This document shows, piece after piece, positions 10,260-18,716 of a DNA stretch of 64,000 bases. The notes under the pieces were generated by a model. The model saw only the letters and a list, made by a program, of their open reading frames with translations. It was not told the DNA's origin and did no database searches. Made by a program: the position numbers and the translations under genes. Location: contig NZ_JANZKX010000001.1 in the NCBI RefSeq assembly GCF_027257975.1, positions 1,178,001-1,242,000 of the forward strand, in the 5' to 3' direction. Position 1 is the stretch's first letter; each line of letters starts with the position of its first letter. Source of the DNA: Pelomonas sp. BJYL3. Its GTDB lineage: Bacteria; Pseudomonadota; Gammaproteobacteria; Burkholderiales; Burkholderiaceae_C.

Positions 10260-10934
10260 TCAGGGCGAGGCGAAGTCCTGCGTCCAGGTCAGGCGGCCCG
10301 TGCCGCCGTTGGCGCGCAGGCAGGCGAGGCCCATGTCCTTGAAGCGGGCATTCATGAGGTTGCGGCAGTGGCCCTCGCTGCCCATCCAGGCCTGCACCAC
10401 CGATTCCACCGTGGGCTGGCCGGCGGCGATGTTCTCGCCCCAGGACGTCCAGCGGTAGCCCGCCTCGCTGATGCGCTGGCCGGCATTGCTGCCGTCCGAG
10501 CCGGTGTGGTCGAAGAAGTTGTGGTCCACCATGTCCTGCGAATGGCGGCGGGCGGCGTCGGTGAGGGCGGCGCTCCAGCGCAGGGCCGTGACCGGCGGCA
10601 TGGCCTGGCTGCCGCACACGGCCCCGCGCTGGCGCTGCTCGTTCACCAGGCGCAGCGCCGTGGCCTGGAAGTCGGGCAGGCCGCAATCGGCAGCGGTGGG
10701 GCCGGGCGTGGGGGTGGGGGCCGGCGAGGGGATCGGCGTGGGCGTGGGCGTGGGCGTGGGCGTGGGCGTGGGCGTAGGCGTAGGCGTAGGCGCCGGTGCT
10801 GGTGCTGGTGCTAGTGCGGGCGCAGGGCTCGGTGCAGGCGCGCTGGCGGAGCCGCCACCCCCGCAGGCCTGCAGCAGCAAGGTGGCGCCCAGCAGGCAGG
10901 AGGCGGCAAGGGTCGGGCGCTTGAGGGCGGGCAT
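10260..10934 (-). CDS. CAP/SCP-domain lipoprotein with Thr-Pro repeat stalk
   Basis: The 224-residue product is a predicted lipoprotein: the signal sequence ends LLLQAC, so the mature protein would begin with a lipidated Cys followed by GGGG. A stalk of Ala-Pro and then Thr-Pro dipeptides follows. The C-terminal domain (about 90-224) is a bacterial CAP (SCP/PR1) domain, with [18 protein letters not shown] and a conserved His in [15 protein letters not shown] proteins are extracytoplasmic; enzymatic function in bacteria is mostly unknown. An ATG at 10967 is an alternative start. Neither start has a clear ribosome site. Confidence 0.85.
   Translation of the reverse strand: MPALKRPTLAASCLLGATLLLQACGGGGSASAPAPSPAPALAPAPAPAPTPTPTPTPTPTPTPTPTPIPSPAPTPTPGPTAADCGLPDFQATALRLVNEQRQRGAVCGSQAMPPVTALRWSAALTDAARRHSQDMVDHNFFDHTGSDGSNAGQRISEAGYRWTSWGENIAAGQPTVESVVQAWMGSEGHCRNLMNARFKDMGLACLRANGGTGRLTWTQDFASP
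10735..10788 (+). repeat. Hexanucleotide microsatellite inside the CAP lipoprotein gene
   Basis: Nine perfect tandem hexamers occur: six GGCGTG followed by three GGCGTA. On the minus strand they encode alternating Thr-Pro. Three copies of GGTGCT follow at about 10795. Because the unit is six bases, gain or loss of copies would keep the frame and change only stalk length. Confidence 0.95.
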
Positions 10935-11139
10935 GGGCGGGGCAATTCGTCGTGACAGGCGGCGCATTGTGCGGGGCCGGCCGGCGCCCGGGGCACCGGC
11001 GCAACATCTGCACACGCTCGCTCGCAGCTTGTTGCCGCGCCCGGCCCCGGCCCGGCAGCGCCGCAAGCGGTGAAGTCCCCAGGCGTCAAGGCGGCGGCCG
11101 GGTGCTAGGCTGCCAGCCTTCTCCGCCCGGTCCCCTTCC

Positions 11140-11847
11140 ATGATTCCCATGCCTCCGCCCGGCACGGTCCTGCCGCCCATTCCTCCCACCGCTCCGCGTC
11201 TGGCCGACGACGGCCTGGAGCAGGGCCGCAACTACTGGGTCTGCGACGACATCCTCCCCAATGCCGCCGAGATCCGCGAGCGCTGCCTGCGCCACCAGGG
11301 CTGGCACTACGGCTTCCCGCATGCGAAGGAGAGCTGGCCGGGCATGCGCTTCCATGGCGCGCTGGACGCCGCCGAGCTGGCGCAGATCGAAAGCCGCGTG
11401 CGCGAGCTCACCGGCGCCCGTCGCCTGTGGGTGGGCACCGCGCCCAACGGCGCCACGCTGGACTTCAACGTCGCGCAGCTGGTGGGCGAGAAGGAATGCG
11501 GCGCCCGCCCCCACACCGACCGCCGCGACCTCTGCACCTACGCCGCCGTGCTCTACCTGCATCCCGATCCGCCGGCCGACAGTGGCACCAGCTTCTACCG
11601 CCTGCGCTATCCCAACGGCGCCATGGGCGGCAACCTGGTGGGCGCGCCGCACAAGAACCTGGTCGACGCCCTCAATGTGCGCAGCCTGCCGCCACAGGCC
11701 TGGTACGAGGAGCGCCGCGTGGACAACCGCTTCAACCGCCTGCTGGTCTACAAGGCCGCCCTGGTCCACAGCGCGACCCGCTACTTCGGCGAGGCCCTCG
11801 AGGACAAGCGCCTGACCGCCGTCTTCTTCTGGCTCGCGGAGCATTGA
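11140..11847 (+). CDS. DUF6445-like protein, probable 2OG-Fe(II) oxygenase fold
   Basis: This 235-residue soluble protein is not a well-known enzyme. It has the residue pattern of a double-stranded beta-helix dioxygenase: PHTDRRD (His-x-Asp) in the middle, LVHSATRYFG with a second His about 85 residues later, then KRLTAVFFW, which would supply the 2-oxoglutarate Arg. That arrangement is what I recognise as the DUF6445 family; the iron-oxygenase idea is inference. The N-terminal 20 residues are Pro-rich. Short gaps separate it from neighbours on both sides and no operon partner is evident. Confidence 0.65.
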   Translation: MIPMPPPGTVLPPIPPTAPRLADDGLEQGRNYWVCDDILPNAAEIRERCLRHQGWHYGFPHAKESWPGMRFHGALDAAELAQIESRVRELTGARRLWVGTAPNGATLDFNVAQLVGEKECGARPHTDRRDLCTYAAVLYLHPDPPADSGTSFYRLRYPNGAMGGNLVGAPHKNLVDALNVRSLPPQAWYEERRVDNRFNRLLVYKAALVHSATRYFGEALEDKRLTAVFFWLAEH

Positions 11848-11966
11848 GCGCACCGGGGCACGGACTTCTTCACGCTCTGCGCGCCCCTGCAGCACCCACC
11901 TTGCCCGCCGGGCTTGCCAGTGCCCGGGCGCTGGGCTAGCGTTCGTCAACGCCCCGGAATGCCACC

Positions 11967-12350
11967 ATGAAAAAGATACTGATCGTCGATGACCAGCACG
12001 AGATCCGCGAGCTGCTGCGCATGACGCTGGAGCTCGCGCAGAGCTTCAGCATCAGCGAGGCCGGCACGGCGGCCGAGGCGCTGGAGCGGGTCCGCCTCGA
12101 CGGCCCCGAGCTGGTCTTGATGGATGTCATGCTGCCGGGCGGCATGAGCGGCCTGGAGGCCTGCCGCCTGATCAAGCAGATGCCCGAGGCGCGCCCGACC
12201 CCCAAGGTGATCATCGTCAGCGCCCGCCCCTTCGAGGACCTGCGCGCGGAGTTCGAGGCCTCGGGCGCCGACCTCTTCATCGCCAAGCCCTTCGGGCCCA
12301 TGCAGCTGGTGCAGGGCATCAGCAAGCTCTACAGCCAGCCCCCCGGCTGA
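11967..12350 (+). CDS. Single-domain response regulator (CheY-like receiver)
   Basis: The 127-residue protein is one receiver domain with no output domain. It has the acidic pair Asp8-Asp9, the phospho-acceptor Asp53 in VLMDVMLP, the switch Ser in IIVSARP, and Lys107 in IAKPFG. Such proteins relay phosphate by binding a partner protein. No histidine kinase is adjacent, so its partner is elsewhere. No strong ribosome site precedes the ATG. Confidence 0.93.
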   Translation: MKKILIVDDQHEIRELLRMTLELAQSFSISEAGTAAEALERVRLDGPELVLMDVMLPGGMSGLEACRLIKQMPEARPTPKVIIVSARPFEDLRAEFEASGADLFIAKPFGPMQLVQGISKLYSQPPG

Positions 12351-12465
12351 GCTGCTGCGCGGGCCTGCCGGCCGGCATTGCCCGCACCACACCGCCTCTT
12401 CACGGCCTGCCGCAGCGCAGGCCTGTCTCTTTCAAGCGCTCCCTGCGCCTTGCTCATTCCACGCC

Positions 12466-15400
12466 ATGCCCGTTCTACTCCATCGCCACGCCCTCATTGC
12501 CCACAGCCTGCTGGTGGCGGGCGCCTTCAGCCTCAGCCCTGTCCTGGCCGCGGTGGCTGACGCGGCCGCCTCGCACCCACCCTCGCCCTCGACCGCTCCC
12601 GCCACCCAGGCCGCCGCCAGCCTTGCCCGGCGGGCCATCGTCCACAGCGACTACGCCCACTGGCGCAGCGTGCAGGGCGCCGCCCTCTCGCGCGACGGCC
12701 GCTTCGCCGCCTATGCCCTCGTGGGCCAGGAGAGCGACGGCGAGCTGGTGGTGCGGCGCCTGGCGGACGGCCAGGAATGGCGCGTGCCGCGCGGCCTGCA
12801 GCCGCAGTTCAGCGCCGACGGCCGCTTCCTCGCCTTCGCCCAGGCCCCCACGCGCGCCGCGCAGGACCAGGCCAGGAAGGACAAGAAGAAGGGCGACGAC
12901 GCCCCCAAGCCGGGCGCCGGCTGGATGGACCTGGCCAGCGGCCAGTTCGAGACCGTGGACCGCGTCAAGCGCTTCGCCTTCGCCGAGGACGGCGGCACCC
13001 GTCTGGCACTGTGGCTGGAGCCCCCCGCCAAGCTCGACAAGCAGGCCGACAAGAAGGCGGCCGGCAGCGGCGCCAGGACCGATCAGGTCATGCAGGACAG
13101 CGACCAGACGGCGCCCAACGAGCACGGCTTCTTCGGCGCCAGCCATGCCAGCGCCGAAGCCGGCAAGAAGAAGGAAACGGGCAGCCCCTTGCTGCTGGTG
13201 AATCCGGCGGACGGCCAGCGCCAGCGCCTGGAGGACGTCAGCGGCTTCGCCTGGAGCCGTGACGGCCGCTGGCTGGCCTTTGCGGTCAGCACGGCCCCCG
13301 CCAAGGACAGCAAGGACAGCAAGCCGGCTGCGCCCACGCGCGACGGCGCCTACCTGCTGCCCGCCGAAGGTGGCGAACCCCGGCTGCTGCTGGGCGGCGC
13401 CGGCGTGTACAAGCAGCTGCAGTTCGACGAGGCCGGGCAGCAGCTGGCCTTCGTCAGCAACCGCGATCACCTCAGCCAGCATCCCGAGGCCAAGGACACC
13501 AAGGACGCCGGCAAGGACGCTGGCAAGGACGAGGCCAAGCCCCCCGCCACGCCCTTCAAGCTCTACCTCTGGCAGGCCGCCGGCAAGCCCGGCGCCGTGG
13601 AGCTGCTGGCCGCCGGCAGCCCGGGCCTGCGCGAGGGCTACGCGCCCAGCGAGCATGCCAGCCTGCGCTTCAGCAAGGATGGCCAGCGCCTCTTCCTGGG
13701 CACCGCCGCCCTGCCCAAGGAGGCGGCGAAGGACGCGCCCGAGCCGCTGAAGGTGGACCTCTGGCACTGGAAGGACCCCGAGCTGCAGTCCATGCAGAAG
13801 GTCCGCGCCGAGAAGGAGAAGCTGCGCAGCTACCGCGCCGTCATCCACCTGGGCGAGCCAGCCGGCCCGCGCTTCGTGCAGCTGGCCACGCCCGAGCTGC
13901 CCGAAGTCGTGGTCAATGACAACGCCGACTTCGCGCTGGGCTTCGACGAGCAGCCCTACCGCGCCCTGCAGTCCTGGGACGATCTGTACCGCGACGCCTA
14001 CGCCGTGAACCTGCAGGACGGCAGCACGCGCCTGCTGGCCCGCAAGCTGCGCGGCATGCCCCTGCTCTCGCCCGGCGGCCGCTATGTGACGGCCTTCCTG
14101 CCCGAGCGCAAGCAGTGGATGGCCTGGCGCACGCGCGACGGCAGCGAGCGCGCCCTGACGGCGGCCATCAAGGGCGAGCACTTCGAGAACGTGGAGCGCG
14201 ACGTCGTCGAGCCCGCCGGCGCCTACGGCCAGGTCGGCTGGATGGACGAGGACCGCGCCGTGGTGCTCAATGCGCAATACCACCTCTGGTCCGTGGACCC
14301 CGAGAGCCTGCAGGCCCGGCGCCTGACGGGCGGCCTGGCCCAGCCCCGGATCCAGCTGCGTCTGCAGCGCGTGGACGAGGACGCCGCCGACCGCGAAGAG
14401 CGGCATCACAAGCCCCTGCCCGCCGGCCCCTGGATCCTGCTGGGTACCGACGAGCAGGACAAGTCCACCGCCTTCTACCGCCTGGACCCGGCCACCGGCA
14501 GCGCGCCCGAGCGCCTGCTGCACAAGCCGCAGCTGCTGGGCGGCCTGGTGAAGGCCCGCAATGCCGAGGTCTGGCTGCACACCGCCCAGGACTTCCGCAC
14601 CTTCCCCGACCTCTGGCTCAGCCAGGGCCCACTGGGGCAGCAGGGCCAGCCCCAGCGCCTGTCCGACGCCAACCCGCAGCAGGCCGAGCTGCGCTGGGGC
14701 ACGCAGGAGATCATCGGCTACACCTCGGCCAAGGGCCGCAAGCTGCGCGCCCTGCTGGCCAGGCCCGATGACTTCGACCCGAAGAAGAAGTACCCGCTGA
14801 TGGTCTACATCTACGAGAAGATGACGGACAACCTGCACCGCTACGTGCCGCCGGCACCAGGGCAGAACATCAACGTCAGCCGCTACGTCAGCAATGGCTA
14901 CCTGGTGCTGCGGCCGGACATCGTCTACACCATCGGCCACCCGGGCCAGAGTGCGATGGACACGGTGATTCCCGCCATCCAGCAGCTGGTGAAGCAGGGC
15001 TTCGTGGACGAGAAGCGCATCGGCATCCAGGGCCATAGCTGGGGCGCCTACCAGATCAACTACCTGCTGACGCGCACGACGATGTTCCGCGCCGCGGAGG
15101 CCGGCGCGTCGATGGCCAATATGGTCAGCGGCTACGGCGGCATCCGCTGGGGCACGGGCAAGAGCCGGGCCTTCCAGTACGAGCAGCAGCAGAGCCGCAT
15201 CGGCGCCACGCCCTGGCAGCGGCCCGATCTGTACGTGGAGAACTCGCCCATCTTCCGCATCGACCGCGTCACCACGCCCTACCTCACCGTGCACAACGAC
15301 GAGGACGATGCCGTGCCCTACTACCAGGCCATCGAGTTCTTCACCGCCTTGCGCCGCCTGGGCAAGGAGGCCTACTGGTTCAACTACAACGGCGAGAAGC

Positions 15401-15639
15401 ACGGCCTGCGGGACCGCGACGCCCTCAAGCACTTCACCGTGCACATGGGCGAATTCTTCGACCACCACCTGCTGAACGCGCCCCGCCCCGCCTGGATGGA
15501 CCAGCCCGTGCCCTATCTGGAGCGCGGCAAGCGCGACGTGATGCCGCTGTTCAGGCCGGCCGGCGTGAAGTCCCCTGAACGGGCGCCGGTGATCGAGGAC
15601 CCGACGGCGCCGCCGCAGCAGCCGCTGCAGACGCGTTGA
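12466..15639 (+). CDS. Prolyl-oligopeptidase-family (S9) secreted peptidase
   Basis: The 1057-residue product begins with a signal peptide (about residues 1-30) and a short Ala/Pro linker, so it is periplasmic. A long beta-propeller region (about 60-760) precedes an alpha/beta-hydrolase domain. The catalytic triad is visible: Ser858 in GHSWGAY, Asp947 in DEDDAVP and His979 in EKHGL. The propeller holds two Lys/Asp-rich low-complexity insertions (near 138-146 and 343-356), which make it longer than common S9 peptidases of 650-950 residues. S9 enzymes cut short peptides, usually after Pro or basic residues; the actual preference is not shown. A lipoprotein metallopeptidase gene converges from the other side. 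Confidence 0.92.
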   Translation: MPVLLHRHALIAHSLLVAGAFSLSPVLAAVADAAASHPPSPSTAPATQAAASLARRAIVHSDYAHWRSVQGAALSRDGRFAAYALVGQESDGELVVRRLADGQEWRVPRGLQPQFSADGRFLAFAQAPTRAAQDQARKDKKKGDDAPKPGAGWMDLASGQFETVDRVKRFAFAEDGGTRLALWLEPPAKLDKQADKKAAGSGARTDQVMQDSDQTAPNEHGFFGASHASAEAGKKKETGSPLLLVNPADGQRQRLEDVSGFAWSRDGRWLAFAVSTAPAKDSKDSKPAAPTRDGAYLLPAEGGEPRLLLGGAGVYKQLQFDEAGQQLAFVSNRDHLSQHPEAKDTKDAGKDAGKDEAKPPATPFKLYLWQAAGKPGAVELLAAGSPGLREGYAPSEHASLRFSKDGQRLFLGTAALPKEAAKDAPEPLKVDLWHWKDPELQSMQKVRAEKEKLRSYRAVIHLGEPAGPRFVQLATPELPEVVVNDNADFALGFDEQPYRALQSWDDLYRDAYAVNLQDGSTRLLARKLRGMPLLSPGGRYVTAFLPERKQWMAWRTRDGSERALTAAIKGEHFENVERDVVEPAGAYGQVGWMDEDRAVVLNAQYHLWSVDPESLQARRLTGGLAQPRIQLRLQRVDEDAADREERHHKPLPAGPWILLGTDEQDKSTAFYRLDPATGSAPERLLHKPQLLGGLVKARNAEVWLHTAQDFRTFPDLWLSQGPLGQQGQPQRLSDANPQQAELRWGTQEIIGYTSAKGRKLRALLARPDDFDPKKKYPLMVYIYEKMTDNLHRYVPPAPGQNINVSRYVSNGYLVLRPDIVYTIGHPGQSAMDTVIPAIQQLVKQGFVDEKRIGIQGHSWGAYQINYLLTRTTMFRAAEAGASMANMVSGYGGIRWGTGKSRAFQYEQQQSRIGATPWQRPDLYVENSPIFRIDRVTTPYLTVHNDEDDAVPYYQAIEFFTALRRLGKEAYWFNYNGEKHGLRDRDALKHFTVHMGEFFDHHLLNAPRPAWMDQPVPYLERGKRDVMPLFRPAGVKSPERAPVIEDPTAPPQQPLQTR

Positions 15640-15666
15640 GCGCCGCCAGCCGCCGCGGCGGCCCCG

Positions 15667-16605
15667 TCAGTGGGCCGCCTGCGCCGGCTGCTGCCGTGCC
15701 AGGGTCTCGAAGAAGCTCTCGCTCATGGTGCCGGCGCTGAGCCGGTGCACCAGGGCCATCATGAAGCGGCGCTTGGCCGCGAGGGTCAGGTCTTGCTCGG
15801 ACCAGGCCTTGACCCGGCCGGCGTAGCCCGGTGTCATCAGCCAGCCGAAGACCTCGGCCTTGTCCTCCTCGGGACCGTACTGCGCATAGCGGCTGACCAG
15901 GCCGGGCGCCGGGTGGCCCAGGTTGTGGAAGACGCCGCCATAGGCCGTGGCGCCGCCCTGACCGTAGTCCAGGCCCTCGGGATTGAGGGCCAGCCAGGCG
16001 GGGTCGCGGTAGTAGAAGTCGCCGAAGAGCCGCTCCTCGACCAGGTGGTAGAGCTCGTGGTGCACCCGCAGCTCCATGCCGGCGGCGCACAGCGGGTTGC
16101 CATTGTCGGCATAGACCACGGCCGAGCGGTCCGGTGCCGGCATGGCCAGGCGCATCTGGGTGTCACCCACGACCAGGTCCTTGACCAGGCCCACCTCCTG
16201 CAGTCCGGCGCGCTGGAAGAAGCCGGGCTGGTAGCGCTCCAGGGCCGGCAGCACCACGGCCAGCAGGCGGCGCAGGCGGGCCAGATCAGCGGCCTGGGGG
16301 CTGAACTGCTGGGTCTGCGCATGCGCCCAGGGGCCGTCCCAGTTCACCCGCAAGCCCAGGGCCTGCAGGCGCTGGACGGCATGGGCCTGCAGCGCGTCCA
16401 GGCCCGCGCCGGCGGGCAGGGGCAGCTCGTAGCGGAACTCCGAGGGGCACTCCATGGCCAGGCTGTCCGGGCCCTGCGCGGGACGGCCGGGCGCCCCGCC
16501 CGTCCCCGGGCCCAGCGCGGCGCAGGCGCCCAGGCCCAGCATCAGCCCGGCCAGCCCGGCGCGGATTCCCATGCGCACGCTGGCGCTCCCCATTCGATGC
16601 AGCAT
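15667..16605 (-). CDS. Lipoprotein zinc metallopeptidase, HExxH type
   Basis: The 312-residue product starts at an ATG with AGGA about seven bases upstream. Its signal ends LMLGLGAC, a lipobox, so it is a predicted lipoprotein. The catalytic motif HELYH lies in RVHHELYHLVEE, and EEDKAEVFGWL about 70 residues later could supply the third zinc ligand, a gluzincin-like layout. The pattern resembles uncharacterised proteobacterial aminopeptidase-like lipoproteins; substrate is unknown. It is convergent with the S9 peptidase gene and divergent from the carboxylesterase gene. Confidence 0.78.
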   Translation of the reverse strand: MLHRMGSASVRMGIRAGLAGLMLGLGACAALGPGTGGAPGRPAQGPDSLAMECPSEFRYELPLPAGAGLDALQAHAVQRLQALGLRVNWDGPWAHAQTQQFSPQAADLARLRRLLAVVLPALERYQPGFFQRAGLQEVGLVKDLVVGDTQMRLAMPAPDRSAVVYADNGNPLCAAGMELRVHHELYHLVEERLFGDFYYRDPAWLALNPEGLDYGQGGATAYGGVFHNLGHPAPGLVSRYAQYGPEEDKAEVFGWLMTPGYAGRVKAWSEQDLTLAAKRRFMMALVHRLSAGTMSESFFETLARQQPAQAAH

Positions 16606-16748
16606 CTCGTCGTCCTGTCTGTCCTGGTGTCGGTCGGTGCGGGTCAGCGCCGCATGGTAGCGGCCTGCGCATGGGATGATGGCGTCGCGGCGCGACTGCC
16701 GCACGCCCTTCATGCCCCGTCACGCCCGGTTCCCGCTGGCCCCCCACC

Positions 16749-17411
16749 ATGCTCGACACCATCGAACTCCAGACCCAGGCCGAGCCCCGTGCCAGCCTCA
16801 TCGTGCTGCACGGCCTGGGCGCCAGCGGCGACGACTTCGTGCCCGTCTGCCAGGCCATGGACCTGCGCAGCGTCGGCGGCCTGCGGGTGCTGCTGCCCCA
16901 GGCGCCGGAGCGGCCGGTGTCCATCAATGGCGGCTACCGCATGCCGGCCTGGTACGACATCGGCCTGGATGCCAGCGGCCAGCGGGTGGAGGACGAACGC
17001 GGCCTGCGTGAGTCGCAGCGCGCGATCGAGGCCCTGATCGCACAGGAGGTCGAGCGCGGCATCCCGGCGTCTCGCATCGTGCTGATGGGCTTCTCGCAGG
17101 GCGCCGCCATGACCCTGATGACCGGCCTGCGCCATGCCCAGCGCCTGGCGGGGCTGGTGGCGCTCTCGGGCTATCTGCCCCTGGCGGGCACGACCGAAGC
17201 CGAGCGCCACGCGGCCAATGCCGACGTGCCCCTGTTCCTGGCCCATGGGGACAGCGACGAGGTCGTGCTGCCCGCCCGCGGCCTGGCCAGCAGGGCCGAG
17301 CTGGAGCGCCTGGGCTTTGCCGTGCAATGGCACGGCTACCCCATGGGCCATGAGGTCAGCATGGAGGAGATCGCCGACGTGGCCGGCTTCATCCGCCAGT
17401 GCCTGGCCTGA
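16749..17411 (+). CDS. Alpha/beta hydrolase, carboxylesterase/phospholipase (PF02230) family
   Basis: The 220-residue protein has the length and motifs of the small bacterial carboxylesterases related to acyl-protein thioesterase. It opens with an oxyanion segment LHGLGASGDD. The triad is Ser116 in GFSQG, Asp170 in HGDSDEVV and His201 in PMGHEV. No signal peptide is seen, so it is cytoplasmic. It probably hydrolyses short-chain esters; physiological substrate is unknown. It ends 18 bases before the convergent histidine kinase gene. Confidence 0.92.
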   Translation: MLDTIELQTQAEPRASLIVLHGLGASGDDFVPVCQAMDLRSVGGLRVLLPQAPERPVSINGGYRMPAWYDIGLDASGQRVEDERGLRESQRAIEALIAQEVERGIPASRIVLMGFSQGAAMTLMTGLRHAQRLAGLVALSGYLPLAGTTEAERHAANADVPLFLAHGDSDEVVLPARGLASRAELERLGFAVQWHGYPMGHEVSMEEIADVAGFIRQCLA

Positions 17412-17429
17412 GGGTCGCCAGCCGCCGCT

Positions 17430-18716
17430 TCAGAAGCTCAGCACGAAGCAGGCCCCGCCCTCCGCGCGGCGCTGCAGGCGCACGCTGCCGCCCATGCCGT
17501 GCACCAGCTGGCGCACCACCGCCAGGCCGATGCCGCGCGCGCCGCTGCCGGGCTCGCGCTCGCGGGTGCTGAAGAAGGGCAGGAAAATGTCCCGCTCCAG
17601 GCCGGGCGGCACGCCAGGGCCGTTGTCCCGTACCTCCAGGCTCAGCCGCCCGCCGCGGCCCAGCCGCGCCTGCACCCAGGCCTGGGGCTGCGCCAGCGCC
17701 TGCGTGGCCTGCTCGGCATTGCGCAGCAGGTTCAGCAGGGCCTGCTCCAGCTGGCCCGCGTCCGCCTGCAGCAGCAGGCCCGGTGAGTCGAGCTCGAAGT
17801 GCAGCGCCCCGCCGCGGGCCTGCCAGCGCGCGGACTGCAGCGCGGCCAGGCGCTCGAACAGGGCCTGCAGGGGCACGGGCTCCAGGCGGGGCGCCGGCCA
17901 GTCGCTGATGTGGCGGTAGTCGGCCACGAAGCGGGACAGGGCCTCGGCACGGCGCGCGATGGCCTCCAGCGCCACGGCCAGGTCGGCGGCGTCCTCGCCA
18001 ACCGGCGCGCCCGCCTCCGCCTGCAGCTCCTGCGCGCTGCGCGCCAGCGAGGCGATGGGGGTCAGCGAGTTCATGATCTCGTGCGTCAGCACCTGCACCA
18101 GCTGGCGCCAGGCGCGCAGGGTCTCGGCCTCCAGCGCCGACTCCAGCGGCAGCAGGGCCAGCAGCCAGCCCGGCCGGCCTTCGCGCACCCAGGGCCGCGA
18201 GGCCAGCAGGCAGCGCTCCTCACCGCGTTCGGCGTCCACGCGCAGCCAGCTGCGCTGGCGGCTGGCGGGCTCGGCCTGCTCGCGCAGCTGGTCCAGCAGG
18301 GCTGCCGCGTCGCGTGCACCGCCGGGCGCCAGCCAGCGCCGCGCAGCACCGTTCAGGGCCTCGGGCTGCCCGCCCTCCTGGCACAGCCACAGGGCGACGG
18401 GCGCCTGGTCCAGCAGGGACTCGCTCAGCGCTGCGGCGCGTTCGCGGTGCCGCAGGACAGCCTCGGCGCCCTCGCCGGCCCGGCCTCGCCGGCCCAGTAC
18501 GCGGGCTTCACGCCACAGAGGCAAGACCTGACCCCACATGAGGGCCAGCACCAGCAGCAGGCCCAGCGCCGCCGCCACGCGGGCCCGCTGGCCGTCCACC
18601 CAACCCCACGCCCCGCCCCACGCCCAGGCGGCGGCCAGCGCCAGCGCGAGCAGGGGCAGCAGCCGCCAGGCGGTGCGGCGCATCAAGGCGTCGAGGTCCG
18701 GGCCTTCAGAGTCCAT
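17430..18716 (-). CDS. Membrane histidine kinase, NtrB/NtrY-like
   Basis: The 428-residue kinase has two N-terminal membrane helices (about 16-36 and 47-66) with almost no periplasmic loop, then a PAS-like region (about 95-200). The phospho-acceptor His212 lies in VLTHEIMNSLTPI. The ATPase domain has the N box (LNLLRNAEQA), G1 (EVRDNGPGVPP) and G2 (GARGIGLAVVRQL). The lack of an external domain suggests it senses the membrane or the neighbouring transporter. Its start overlaps the end of the regulator gene by 11 bases, so the two are cotranslated. The pair faces away from an ABC exporter operon that it probably controls. Confidence 0.93.
   Translation of the reverse strand: MDSEGPDLDALMRRTAWRLLPLLALALAAAWAWGGAWGWVDGQRARVAAALGLLLVLALMWGQVLPLWREARVLGRRGRAGEGAEAVLRHRERAAALSESLLDQAPVALWLCQEGGQPEALNGAARRWLAPGGARDAAALLDQLREQAEPASRQRSWLRVDAERGEERCLLASRPWVREGRPGWLLALLPLESALEAETLRAWRQLVQVLTHEIMNSLTPIASLARSAQELQAEAGAPVGEDAADLAVALEAIARRAEALSRFVADYRHISDWPAPRLEPVPLQALFERLAALQSARWQARGGALHFELDSPGLLLQADAGQLEQALLNLLRNAEQATQALAQPQAWVQARLGRGGRLSLEVRDNGPGVPPGLERDIFLPFFSTREREPGSGARGIGLAVVRQLVHGMGGSVRLQRRAEGGACFVLSF
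18519..18535 (+). repeat. Dispersed 17-bp word, copy antisense in the histidine kinase gene
   Basis: AGGCAAGACCTGACCCC, here on the strand opposite to the kinase gene, where the complement is read as Gly-Gln-Val-Leu-Pro. The frame and amino acids differ from the thiDE copy. Confidence 0.7.
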
